In this document: positions 1 through 10,559 of the stretch, in pieces
Numbering within the stretch: position 1 is the stretch's first letter
Layout: each line of letters begins with the position of its first letter
Source of the DNA: Poecilobothrus nobilitatus
Lineage: Eukaryota; Arthropoda; Insecta; Diptera; Dolichopodidae
Assembly: GCA_947095535.1 (NCBI GenBank)
Contig: OX352774.1
Location: forward strand, 69,192,416-69,256,415
DNA length: 64,000 nucleotides
Direction of reading: 5' to 3'
Position numbers and translations under genes: made by a program
The notes under the pieces: generated by a model
Database searches by the model: none
What the model was told of the DNA's origin: nothing
What the model saw: the letters and a program-made list of their open reading frames with translations, nothing else

Positions 1-714
1 TGTTGAGAAAGAAATATTGAATTAAATTTCAGTTACAAACCTTTTAAGGTCCCTACGAAGTGAAGCTTTAAAAAATAAATTCCAATAATACGGTTAAAAT
101 ATCGTTGCTTAAAATGTGGTAGAACTTCTGAAGGCAGACAAATCCAAAATTGAATATAATAAACATATTTTTATATAAATTAATAAAAAAGCACATCCAT
201 AGTAAAGTTCAAAAATAAAGAAACACAAATTTAATTTTATTATACACTTTATTAAAACTGTTTTGTTATCAGGGGAAAATATATAAAAATTAAATTAATA
301 AAAATAAGGAATTCTTAAAAAGACTTTTTTTTATTTGTTTAAGGGTTTTATTTTTTTTAAATATAATTTTAACTTTGATATAAAAAGAAAGTTTAAAAAT
401 TATATTACATTCATTCTATAAGATTATTGATTGGAAGGCGTGGCCCAATATAAAAAAAATAAGAAACTATTTTAGGAATTTTCTTAATATTAATGATTAT
501 ATTGTGGCAGTTAACTCTTATAAGAAGTACTTACTATTGATATTGCGATTGCTTCGGCAACACTGTTTTTTTTCAGAAGAAATATTTTTATAATAGAAAA
601 ATTTGAACACCGCTTTAAGAGATTAAGAAAATCACTTAAAAATAAGATACAAAATTGGTTACATAAATGGTTTTCAAATTAGGTAGGTAGATCGAATTCA
701 ATAAAAAGGGTCCG
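1..714. other. A+T-rich non-coding DNA, no gene seen
   Basis: I see no open frame or element here. The only composition changes are a short G+C patch near 437-447 (aaggcgtggcc) and another near 545-560. Neither belongs to a recognisable motif. Confidence 0.6.
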
Positions 715-845
715 TATCGGAATCTCGTTTTTTCAAATTCCGTAAATCGAAATCCCGCCAAATTAAAATCTCGTCAATTAAAATCCCACCAATTAAAATC
801 ATGCCATATCAAAATCCCGACAATTAAAATCCCCAGAATCCCATT
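715..845. repeat. Degenerate tandem array of AAAATCCC phrases
   Basis: A unit of about 15-17 bases built around caattaaaatcccg repeats roughly seven times with substitutions, for example aaatcgaaatcccgcc, aattaaaatctcgtc, aattaaaatcccacc and aattaaaatccccag. It is not open as a protein in any useful way. A looser array with the same kind of phrase lies at about 40866-41190. It is probably a simple-sequence or minisatellite array that expanded by slippage. No function is implied. Confidence 0.7.
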
Positions 846-902
846 TTGTCTTTGTTTTTTTTTTTTAAATAAAAATTCGACTTTTTCTAAAATATTTGCA
901 TT

Positions 903-1050
903 AATTTTTTTTATGCGTAGCCACTGTTAGATACAAAAATGAGAATATCTGCCTTTTCCAGAATTTTTAAATTACTTAATGATGAAAACAAGATATTTGT
1001 TTAATATTCTCCTTTTTGTATCTAACAGTGGCTACGCAAAAAAAAAAATT
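903..1050. mobile_element. 148-bp foldback/MITE-like inverted repeat
   Basis: The arm at 915-947 (starting gcgtagccactgttagata) reappears as its reverse complement at 1005-1037 with one mismatch in 33 positions. Both arms continue outward into T/A runs bounded by AA/TT, giving arms of about 45 bases and an unpaired middle of about 57. There is no coding capacity. No convincing target-site duplication flanks it, so the superfamily is open. It could be a MITE or a solitary hairpin-forming repeat. The near-identity of the arms suggests either a recent origin or arm homogenisation. Confidence 0.7.
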
Positions 1051-3210
1051 GGCCAAACATTACATTTGAGTTAATTGTGCCATCGATTTTTGTTATTTTT
1101 GTTGTATACCTATATATTTTGTTGCATTGTTATTTTTGTTGAATATACATTACCGTTCCAAAATTCAAACAATTTCCATTTTAAAAAAATCATCCTCTTG
1201 CAGCAAAAAAATCGTCCACTTATCGCTCTTCTGTATGGCCACTTATTTCAAAACCAATATCTTTGAAATTATTTAAAAAAAAAAATCGGCCGCCTCCTGT
1301 CTGCGTGGCTGAGGCCTCACTCGGTAGGTATAATCTGAACTTTACCTATAGACAACTTATTACAAATTTTTTCTTAAAACTTACAAACCTTTAAGTACCT
1401 AAATTAAAAATTGATAAAATTATCTGTTAGTTGGGAGAATAATTCATAAAAATCCAAAAAAAGTTGAATTTGACCCTTAAGAAACTGATATACTTACTTT
1501 TTATCAAATTTTTTTTTTTTTTTTTATTATACTTTTTATCATTTGTCATTTGTCACTTGCTCTTAAAACAATTGAGTGATTTGTTTTCTGTTTTAATTCA
1601 TAATTTAATAATTTTACCATATAAAGTAATAATTATTTATATTGTTCAATTATATATTAATGTATATACATACATATATATATATATTTAGTACATTTTC
1701 CTTAGCTTTATTTGACTTATTGAAAAGTTAAAAATATTGAAATAAAAATAAAGTAATTGACAAATCACTTTAATATAAAAAATAAAGTTTTTTTTTTTAT
1801 TATTACTTATTCTTTTTTTTATATTGTTAAGGATATATCTATAAATTTTATCATTTAATTGCATTAAAATTGCAATATTAATCAAAAGTGACAAATTGAA
1901 AGCAAATTAATAAGTAAAAAACACTTGTATATAATAAATACACTTTTCTTTGCTGCTGCTTGTAAAAATTTTTCATGAAAGACTTAAAATGTCACTAAAA
2001 AAAAATTTTTTTTTTTATATTTTTTTGTTGATTGTTTGATTGTACTTCTGTCATAATTATTATTTTTTTTTTTTTTTTTTACTTTCGTTTTTATTTTTAA
2101 ATTTTGAAATTTTTTTTTTTTAATAAAAATTGAAAAGAAGAAAAATTATCAGATAGATTTTAATCTAGAAATTTTAACGAATTAAATAAAAAAAAAAAAA
2201 GGAAAAACGAAGGAAACGAATTTGAGTGAAAGTTAAGAAAAAATATTTTTGCAATTTCAGTTGCGATTTTTAGTTATTTTATGTCTTCTTTGTTTTTATT
2301 TTTGTTTGTGTTTTGTTATGGACAATCCTATTAAATTTTTTGATAAATTATGGTTTTTGTTTTTGATATGATTTGATTGAATTTTAATCGATTTTAGTAT
2401 TTGAGAAAGAAAAGAATGATTTCAAGTTTGATTTTTTTAGTATACAATTTTTGTTTTTTGTATCGAAATATTATAATGTATCGAAAAGTAATCATTTGAA
2501 TCATTTCGATACAATACCAATCACAGCAAATGATTAAATGTATAGTATAATGTTAACTAATGAACTGGCCAATATTTAAAACTAACCAAACAAGTTATGG
2601 TAATGTATTTGATAACCATAACATCATTTAAACCAAAAGTGTAATTTTTTGTAATATTACAGCGTTTTGACATTTGTTTGACATTCGAAGATAAGTTCTT
2701 TTAGATAAAGTTAATCTTCTTCTTTCTAATAAAGTTAATCTAACCAAATAAAAATCGCCTATTGTCGTTCATGTAAGCCATCTAGAAAAACTCTTAAAAT
2801 CTTTTTCTATGTTAATTGTGTACCTATATCAGGAGCCTTCGAACAAAAAATAAGTATACTAAGGGTATTTTGAAATATAAGAATGCATGCCTCTAGATGC
2901 ATAACATATTTCGGTTAGACTTCCAGTACTCTTCGGAAATATTAACGAATATTTTGCATTCAACATGCATCCATTCGTTCATATTTTGACATATTTTACC
3001 TGGTAACATTTTTTTATTTTTTTTTTTATTGCTTTGACAAAGCGTGAATTTGCTTTTTGCTTCTTAAATATGCGAAAGAGAAAACATGTCATGCATTCCA
3101 TGTGTACGTACTCTAATAATAACAAAATCTTTATTTAATTACACTAATTATTAATATAAACAGGGTGCATTGTAATATGCTTGAGTTTTTCGACGTTACG
3201 AAGAGGAAGA
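1051..3210. other. A+T-rich non-coding DNA, no gene seen
   Basis: Homopolymer-rich sequence. The small open frames at 1464-1691 (+) and 1688-1894 (-) consist mainly of F, L, I, Y, K and N and follow T/A runs, so I do not call them genes. A G+C-rich patch at about 1288-1322 (ggccgcctcctgtctgcgtg and what follows) stands out but matches no motif I know. At 3163-3177 acagggtgcattgtaa resembles the terminus of the inverted-repeat element at 25046-25569, without a partner arm nearby. Confidence 0.5.
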
Positions 3211-3270
3211 GAAGAGGGAAACAAAATGTTGAAGAGGGGAATAAAATGTGGAAGAGGGAAACAAAATGAA
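3211..3270. repeat. Purine-rich tandem repeat, 20 bp x 3
   Basis: Three head-to-tail 20-base units (3211-3230, 3231-3250, 3251-3270) with consensus gaagagggaaacaaaatgtt. The middle unit differs by g for a and t for c, and the last ends in aa. One strand is almost all purine with A and G mixed, unlike the surrounding pure A/T runs. It is a minisatellite seed, probably made by slippage. No coding frame uses it. Confidence 0.85.
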
Positions 3271-4213
3271 AGTTATCTTTAATGATTTTCAATTTAACTT
3301 AGAACATCTAAATAAATTCTTTAATTATATTGGAAAAAATTGGTGGGATTCCAAAAAATGATTCAGTTTGACGAAAAAATTTTTTTTATAGTAAAATTTG
3401 ATGGTTTTATCAATTAAATTCTTTCAATCATTTGGGAAATTTATTATCTAGGTTTTACAACTCTTATAAAAAAAAATGGTACTTTTATTATATTTTATAA
3501 ACATAAAATGAAAAGTAATTTTTAATTGTTTAGACAAAATGGTTAAATCATATTGCATCTCAAATTATCTTAAAAACCATTACATATTATATATGAAGTT
3601 ACTTCGTCCCTCTATATTAGAATTTTTTTCCTTATTTCGAACTGTTACTTTAAAAATCCTATTAAATTTCCCTTACTAAGAATTAAATAACTTTCAATTC
3701 AAAATTAGAAAAAAAAAAAAAGAAAAATTAAAACTATATTTTATTAGGATTCACGTGATTCATCTTAAACTATGACTTTAACCTTTTTTTTTTTTTTTTG
3801 TTAAATATATGTATTGTAAGATATTCAAATTCTAATACAAAAGTATAATTTATGAAAATCGCCCACATTTTTATTTTTTTTATTTTTTTTTATTTTATGA
3901 TTAGTGAAAGATCATGCTTCCAAATTAAATATGTATAGTTATTTTTGTTTTTTAAATTTTTTTTGTTTTTTTCAAGAAAATTTCGTGCTAAACTCAAATT
4001 TACTTATTTGACATCTTGATCGCACTTTTTCACTTCTTCATTTTCTCTTTATACAAAATGAAAAAAAAAAAAAACAAAAACAAAAGTAATGAAAACAAAA
4101 AAGGAAATAAAATTTAAAATGCGGGAATTATTATTATTTTTTTTTATATATATATATATATATTCAAGACAATAGAAAACATATAAGCTATATATTATAT
4201 ATTTGAGTGTATG

Positions 4214-4237
4214 TTGGTATATTGGTATATTGGTATA
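4214..4237. repeat. (TTGGTATA)3 microsatellite
   Basis: Three exact 8-base units ttggtata in tandem, running into related T/A sequence. Simple slippage repeat. Confidence 0.85.
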
Positions 4238-4456
4238 TTTATATTAAAAAAGTATGAAAATTATGAAAAATGTAATTGAATTTTCTTTTTGATTTTTCTT
4301 CGGATTTTTCATCTTACTTATTTTTTTTTTTTTTTTTGTTTTGCTGCAAACTCTCATTTTGCGTAAAAATATTTTTTTTTTTAAATGTTGAATAACACAA
4401 TTCAAAAAAAAAAAAAAAAACAAAAAGATAACCTCAACTGATTTGAAATGACTTTT

Positions 4457-4460
<4 letters not shown>

Positions 4461-4488
<28 letters not shown>
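4461..4488. repeat. A28 homopolymer
   Basis: An uninterrupted run of 28 A. It could be the tail of an old retroposed copy, but the upstream sequence shows no SINE or LINE motif, so I leave it as a simple repeat. Confidence 0.85.
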
Positions 4489-4491
<3 letters not shown>

Positions 4492-5506
4492 ATTTTTTGA
4501 CGTTTTAAAAAATGTTTTTTTTTCAGTTTTTGTTTTGTTTTATTTTGAAGAATTTTGGAGGCATATTGCTTTTATAATACCATTATAAATCCACCCCATT
4601 TGGTGTACATATGGTCATTATTATTAATTCAAGTTTTCATATTGATTAAATCATTTTGGAAAAATTATTATTAATATTGCTTTTTTATAATAATAATAAT
4701 TTAGAAAAGATTTTTATCGCATTCGCACAGGGAAAATTTTAAAACTTTAACAAAATATAAAGAGAAGAAAAAGAAAAAAAAAAATACAATTTTGATGAAA
4801 TATCTTTTTAAATTTTGTTTTTTTTTTTTTTTTTAAATATGTACGTAGGTATATAAAAATATTCATCAAGATTATTGAAGAGAAAAGCTTAAATTACATC
4901 TATCCCATTAGATCTAAATGGATAAAAGGAAGTTCGCTTATTATATATATATACGTATATACAAGTATGTAATATTAATTACATATAATATTCATTCATA
5001 TACAATTCATATATGTAAATTTTTATGTTTCCTTAAATGAGTGACGGATAATATTTGTGATTATAATATAAATATTATATTCATGGGGTGTTGTTATCTT
5101 AATAAACAATTTATTATCAATTTTATAATTTTTATGACTAATTTTTTTTAAATAAAAATTAATGTGCGGAGAAATCGAAGAATATATATATATATAATTC
5201 ATAAAAATAAATTTTCGGTTTTATGTTTTTTTTATATTTTAGTCAATTACTAAATATATATTTGTTAAATAGATAAATTACTGATTAAATATAAATATGT
5301 ATGGCTTTTTCTTGTTGATTTTTTATGGTATAATTTTGTTAAATAGTTAAATAATTTCACTAATTGGTTATAGGTATTAATAAGTATTTATCATTTTACT
5401 TACTTACATGATGTTCTTTTTCTTGTCGTTTAGAGTTTATTAATAAAGGGCTTCGATAACCTTTCCTTTCCATTCGGTTCAGTTAATTGGGTTTTTTCAT
5501 TTGTCT

Positions 5507-5760
5507 GGGCGCCTTACCACGTACTGCTACTTTCGTTAAACAAAAATCGCATTCGAAAATTTGAAACTTTGAAAATTGAAAATTGCAGGGTTGCAAGTGC
5601 AAAATTAAATTTTTTATACTATATAATGTTTACACAGTTCGACACCAGTGTCAAAATTTTAATTTCTCATTTAAAACCGTACGATTTTCGATTTTCAAAA
5701 TTCCAAATTTTCGAATGCGATTTTCGTTTAGCGAAAGTAGCATTACGCGGTAAGGCACCA
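5507..5760. mobile_element. MITE/foldback element with ~80-bp terminal inverted repeats
   Basis: Bases 5507-5586 pair with the reverse complement of 5681-5760: both start (g/t)gg(c/t)gccttacc, continue through tgctactttcg, and carry an identical block tcgcattcgaaaattt. By eye about 69 of 80 positions agree. The middle (about 94 bases) contains the small palindrome gacaccagtgtc at 5641-5652. There is no transposase. The 70-codon frame at 5569-5781 simply reads across the element and is not a gene. Flanking duplications are unclear. This is a non-autonomous DNA transposon remnant or foldback element of unknown superfamily. The arms could also extrude a cruciform or give a hairpin RNA if transcribed. 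Confidence 0.8.
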
Positions 5761-5770
5761 GATGAGTTCA

Positions 5771-5827
5771 CTCGCTTTTAACATTTTGCACGCTTTCTCG
5801 CATTTCTCGCTTTTAACAGTTCGCACG
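5771..5827. repeat. Direct repeat, 22 bp, period 35
   Basis: ctcgcttttaacattttgca (from 5771) recurs from 5806 with two substitutions over 22 positions (ending gcacg in both). The intervening bases ctttctcgcattt hold a further ctcgc. It begins about ten bases beyond the edge of the inverted-repeat element at 5507-5760 and may be its subterminal or flanking sequence. Confidence 0.6.
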
Positions 5828-8300
5828 AAGAAGGATGTTTGTTGAATCTTCTGTTCTGCTATCATGAAGATTACCTTAAACTATATATTTTCCCTTTATT
5901 ATAAATTTCAAATATCCTGGTGCAAAAAAAAAAATGAATATATTTAATTTTATCTTCCTAAATTTTAAGTATCGCTGGTTTTTTTTTTAGTTATTATAAT
6001 AATCTTTCTTTTCTCTTCTCTTATGCTCTGCAAACTCTTGCAATTTCTAAACTCTCTTTTTCAGTCCCGCTCTTTCACAATTTTTCAATTATTCTTTCAT
6101 TGTATTTTACTAACTTCTTTTCGAGATACTGATATTATTGTTATATTTGCCATGTATTTCTATTTTATATGTTATGTCGAACATTATTCAACCAAGTATA
6201 CATACTTAGGTTATACCGTTAAAATTTTTCAGATTTTTCACACTATGAGTTATTGATTGTTACTGACGCACACCATAATCATAATTCAAGTCAACCACGT
6301 TAGATTTTCTTATATAACCTTCTCTCGTAAATAATCTTATAGTCAACTAGTTTTTTGGTTTTTTTTAACTTTTAATGGTACGCGACCATCACACAGAGCA
6401 CAATTGAAGCTTTTTCCGTTCTTCAATTTTAAAGTATCTACCTATTATTTATATATGCATAATTTACCAATCAAAATCTTTAAATTTTAAAATTGTGCAT
6501 TTGGTTCTTTTTTAATGCACATCATTTTAAAATTTTATATTATTCTTCTTAATCTTGTTCCAGTAATATTCTTGAAATTAGTTAAAATAAAATAATATCG
6601 TCAGCTTATAAGATGCTTAACGGAAGTGGATCTTGTATTTCCGGTGTTGAGTAGTTTACAATAAAATTAAAATAATGCAAGAAAATAGAAAGACATTTTT
6701 GAATAAAAAGACTGGAACATAAATTGGATGGAAAATTATATGAGCGCGAATTAATCATGATATATTTTTTTGTTTTATGATATTATATTCAAAATTAAAT
6801 CAAAATTGGACAATTTTTGATTCGTAACAGTAATTAATAATTTTTCACAAAAAAAAAAACTCAACTCATTTCAAAATGAAATAAAATAGATTTAATTGCG
6901 TATCTAATTTTTGTTACATAAATATTTATTTTCTTATGACAACAAAGGTTTCTGTTTTGATTTCTTATATTGTATTATAACCTATTTTTTTTTTAAATCT
7001 TAAAAAGATCCATCAATGCAACAATGCTGTCCACCCCAAAATAAAATCTACACTATTTTATATTTTTGATTAATTAATTTTAAAACAATCTCTGAAGTTT
7101 TTTCATTAATCTTTTTTTTTTTTTCTTTGTTTTAAATATTTGTTTTGTATTATCATAAAAAATCATTAATTTTAGTGACCTTCATTTGAAAAAAAAAAAA
7201 AAGAGTTAAAAAAAAATTTAAGAATAGAGTAATAGACCCACTAAAAATCCATAACGATTTCACATTATTTCAATTAATGAGCATTAATTTGGTATCCCGT
7301 AACTCACTAAAAAAAAAACAAAATTAAATGAATTCACAATTTTTGATTTTTATTACAAAATTCTTAAAAAATAGCATATAAAAGTTTCAAAAATTGTTCG
7401 TAAAAAATAAACAGCTCCTTAAAAAAAAAATAAACAAGAGTTAACTTAAAATCGATTCATCTTCAAGTTGATTATTTTCACTTTAAATAATTTTGTTGTT
7501 GTTTTTTTTTGTTTTGTTTTTTTTGTTTTGTTTTTTGTGTAATATATTGTTTTGTTATTTTCAATTATCCCAATTATATGATACGCCTTTGTTTTAAAAT
7601 TTACTGGGTGTGTCAGTTTTTGCTGTTTGTTTAGTTTAATTTAAAATTAAGTTTTTTAACATTTCTAAATATTAATTACAGGTTACAGATAATCTAATAT
7701 ACAAACCTATATTAGATTTTGTAACAGTTATTTTTGACATACATAATTTATATCTGCAAATACGAATGCATTAATTTAATTATCAAAATAAAATAAATAC
7801 ATTCTTTGAAACGTGCCAATTAAAGTACCTATACTCTACAATCGAAACATTTCTCAAGTTGTCATGATTTTCTCCTTTAAAAATAAAATCAATTTTGCAT
7901 ATTAAAAATTTATATACTTACAATTATGGCAATTTGTGTTTATGGCATCAAAGCTTTAAGGAACATCATTCTTCTTTACCAGAATAAATCAATGAAGAAA
8001 TTAATCGAAATGTAAATGCAAAATATGTTAAAAATGCAATTCAAGATTTCTCAGCAGAACATTAAAACAAACTTCAGATAAATATCAGAGCAGTAGAATT
8101 GCTGCAGCCCTTAAATACTACCTAATTAAAAGGCTATATGAAATTATTAAATCCACATGCCTGTAAAAAGCTCATAGGTAACACAGAAACCCTTTTGTTA
8201 CTTAACGATCGATTTTTTGTTAAGTTAGCTGAAGTTTTTTTGGTGTAGACCTTAAGACCTTTTGGTGTAGTAATCTAACCTTAGCTAACATAACCTAACC
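5828..8300. other. A+T-rich non-coding DNA, no gene seen
   Basis: No element boundary or exon is recognised. The 77-codon frame at 6023-6256 is dominated by F, L, I, Y and S with no domain. Bases 7920-8220 have a more mixed composition than the surroundings and could be an old, eroded repeat, but I can read no protein family there in any frame. Confidence 0.5.
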
Positions 8301-8360
8301 TAATCTAAGCTAACTTAACATAAACTAAGCTAACTTAACCTAAACTAAGCTAACATTAAA
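8301..8360. repeat. Tandem repeat, 20 bp x 3, CTAAGCTAAC-type
   Basis: Units at 8301-8320, 8321-8340 and 8341-8360 follow the consensus taaactaagctaacttaacc, the last one degenerate. Just upstream is taacctaacctaa. The CCTAA words recall the insect telomere repeat, but there are only two of them and the real period is 20, so I call it a local minisatellite. Confidence 0.8.
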
Positions 8361-8884
8361 TGGATATATTCCTTCAAAATCATTTAGAAGAATGTAAGGT
8401 GTAAAACAATCAGTTTTGAAAAATTTAAATTTTTATTCATCTTAAAATTCCAATAAAGTTTAAATCACCCTATTATTATGCAAAGACGGTTTTATTTATT
8501 ATAGGTACATAGCTATTGCATCAATTGATTTTGATTATATTTTATTTTCATTTATTTATTGCATCAGTATTTTATTTTGCAGACCTATAAAAGCAAAACG
8601 TAAAAAAGAAAAATCCCCTATGATTACAAATTAAGTTCACCATCATTAGATACAAATTATCTTAGCTTAGTTTTTCTTTATGTTTATTTTCTGCACTTCG
8701 ACATTCACCCATCATATATTATCCTCATAGATACCAATCGTCTATCTATTGTTTTATTTTATTTTTTTATTATTATTATATTTAGGCCTATTTTTATTTA
8801 TTATCTAGTTTCAATTAATCTTTTCAATGATAGTCATTATTTTCTCTTCCAAAATTGATACGGGTGATTATTTTTCTTTGGATA

Positions 8885-8933
8885 CACATATGTACATACA
8901 TCTGTATGTATGTAACATGTAATATGTATGTAA
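8885..8933. repeat. Imperfect CATA/TATG microsatellite
   Basis: Alternating cacatatgtacatacatctg and tatgtatg words switch strand sense within the tract, giving local palindromes. It is typical of fly intergenic and intronic DNA. Confidence 0.7.
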
Positions 8934-9490
8934 CATTAAGAGTAGCAATAATATCTATAAACCGTTAAGTATAGTAAAAAATTTAAAATTCATTGGCTTT
9001 AATTATACCTACATAAATACCTAATACATACAGCCATAGTATATGTATATTACATATGTATTTCAATAGAAATTTAATGTTGGCGCCATAATAACCGCTA
9101 CAAATTTCTAATTTTATTTTCTTTTATATAAACTTGCAAACAGAAATCATTATATTTTGCGAATAAAATAAAAAAACACAAAAAAAAAAAAAATATGATC
9201 CGAGATCGATCGTTTAAAAATTAAAACGCTCGCGCTCTATAAATATACATAATGTACATAAGATACTAGATTGATTTTGATGTATCGTATGGTCTAATGA
9301 CGTTTTGGAATTTTATTGAAGATGAAAACCAAAAAACAAAGAAGAGAAAAAGATATATATGTACATATGTGTATAGGTTTTTGTTTTCGGATGTATGCAA
9401 TGATTGGAACTAGTGGGACGCTTTCTTTTTCTTATCTTATATTTATTTTGTTCTTTTTTTTATTCCCAATTGAATAATATAAAACCTAAT

Positions 9491-9515
9491 CATACATATG
9501 TATGTATGTATGTAC
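9491..9515. repeat. (TATG)n microsatellite
   Basis: catacatatg followed by about three further TATG units. Simple repeat. Confidence 0.75.
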
Positions 9516-10531
9516 TAAGTATTATTAGAATAGAAATAAAAAAAAAAAAAAAAATTGAAAATAAAAATAAAAATGGAAACACAAATAAAATCAAAATTGT
9601 ATTCCTCAGTGCGCTCTATAACTCTTGACAAAGCCAGGTAAGACACTAGAAAAACTATGTACATACATACATATGTACATACCTATTAAATAAAACAATT
9701 TTTTAAAGATTTGAATTGATAACGTATATCAATGTAATTACATATGTACATATGTAATTCCAATATATTCGTATACTTAGTACAAATCTGTGATTGATGC
9801 AACTCATTTATATTAGGCAAGTGTTTTTAAAATACTAGTGGGTAGAATGTTAATTATATACATTGTATAGAGTTTCTAAACTAACAGTAGTTAAATATAA
9901 TTTATTAAAATGCAAAATTTTTTGATGAAAGATCACAAAGTATACTGACTATTATTATACCTATGTTTTTGTTTTTTTTCTTTTGCACAGAGATCACGGT
10001 AGTTTAGTATATTTTCTTGTTATCTATCGCATATACATACATATATACATACATATAATATAAATATACCTATTATAGAGTTCAGCAACATTAAGCGTAT
10101 AGCGCAAACAGAATGAACTGACCAATTTAAATTTTTTTTGTAAAATTGTAAGTTAAAGTGATGAATAAAATTGTTTTTTTTTTTAAATAAGTGTAGTGGT
10201 GAGAAAAGATTAAGATAATAAAAAAAAAAAAAAAAAATTTCCAGATTTTTTTGAAATATTTGATCAAAAGTAACTGTAGCAATTTAGATGCTTCTGTTAT
10301 CCGGTCTATATGTGAATGGAATGAATATTGCTTTACTTCTTTTTTCATTTTGTTTTTTTTTTTTATAATTGCGGTGGTGGTAAAAATAGTGGAAGTTAAT
10401 TTATAGCTAATGGATTGTGGAATTATCAAAGAATTTATACAATGTGCAGTTTTAGCAAAAATAGAAAGAAATAAAAAATTAATTTCTCCGCATATTTGTT
10501 TGCGTTTTTAGATAAGAAAAATATACCTACA

Positions 10532-10559
10532 TACATACATACATATATGTATGTATGTA
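10532..10559. repeat. Perfect 28-bp CATA/TATG palindrome
   Basis: CATA units meet TATG units at a central acatatatgt, so the 28 bases read the same on both strands. The junction between oppositely oriented microsatellite tracts creates a potential hairpin or cruciform. Confidence 0.85.

Larger units (their letters stand above)
3271..5506. other. A+T-rich non-coding DNA with microsatellites
   Basis: No gene is visible. The interval holds many T and A runs and (TA)n tracts at about 4145-4163 and near 5184-5196. Small frames here are homopolymer products. Confidence 0.55.

Noticed and set aside
8288..8360. Telomere-like CCTAA words
   Set aside because: Only two consecutive CCTAA units occur. 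The actual period is 20 bases, and flies generally lack the TTAGG telomere repeat, so it is a local tandem repeat.
9628..9645. Splice-donor-like agccaggtaagac
   Set aside because: A good GTAAG match, but the upstream sequence is poly-A-rich non-coding DNA with no exon-like frame of credible composition.
10127..10429. 100-codon minus-strand open frame, the longest in the window
   Set aside because: Composed largely of K, F, I and L runs produced by T and A homopolymers, with no domain, no splice context and no supporting neighbour.
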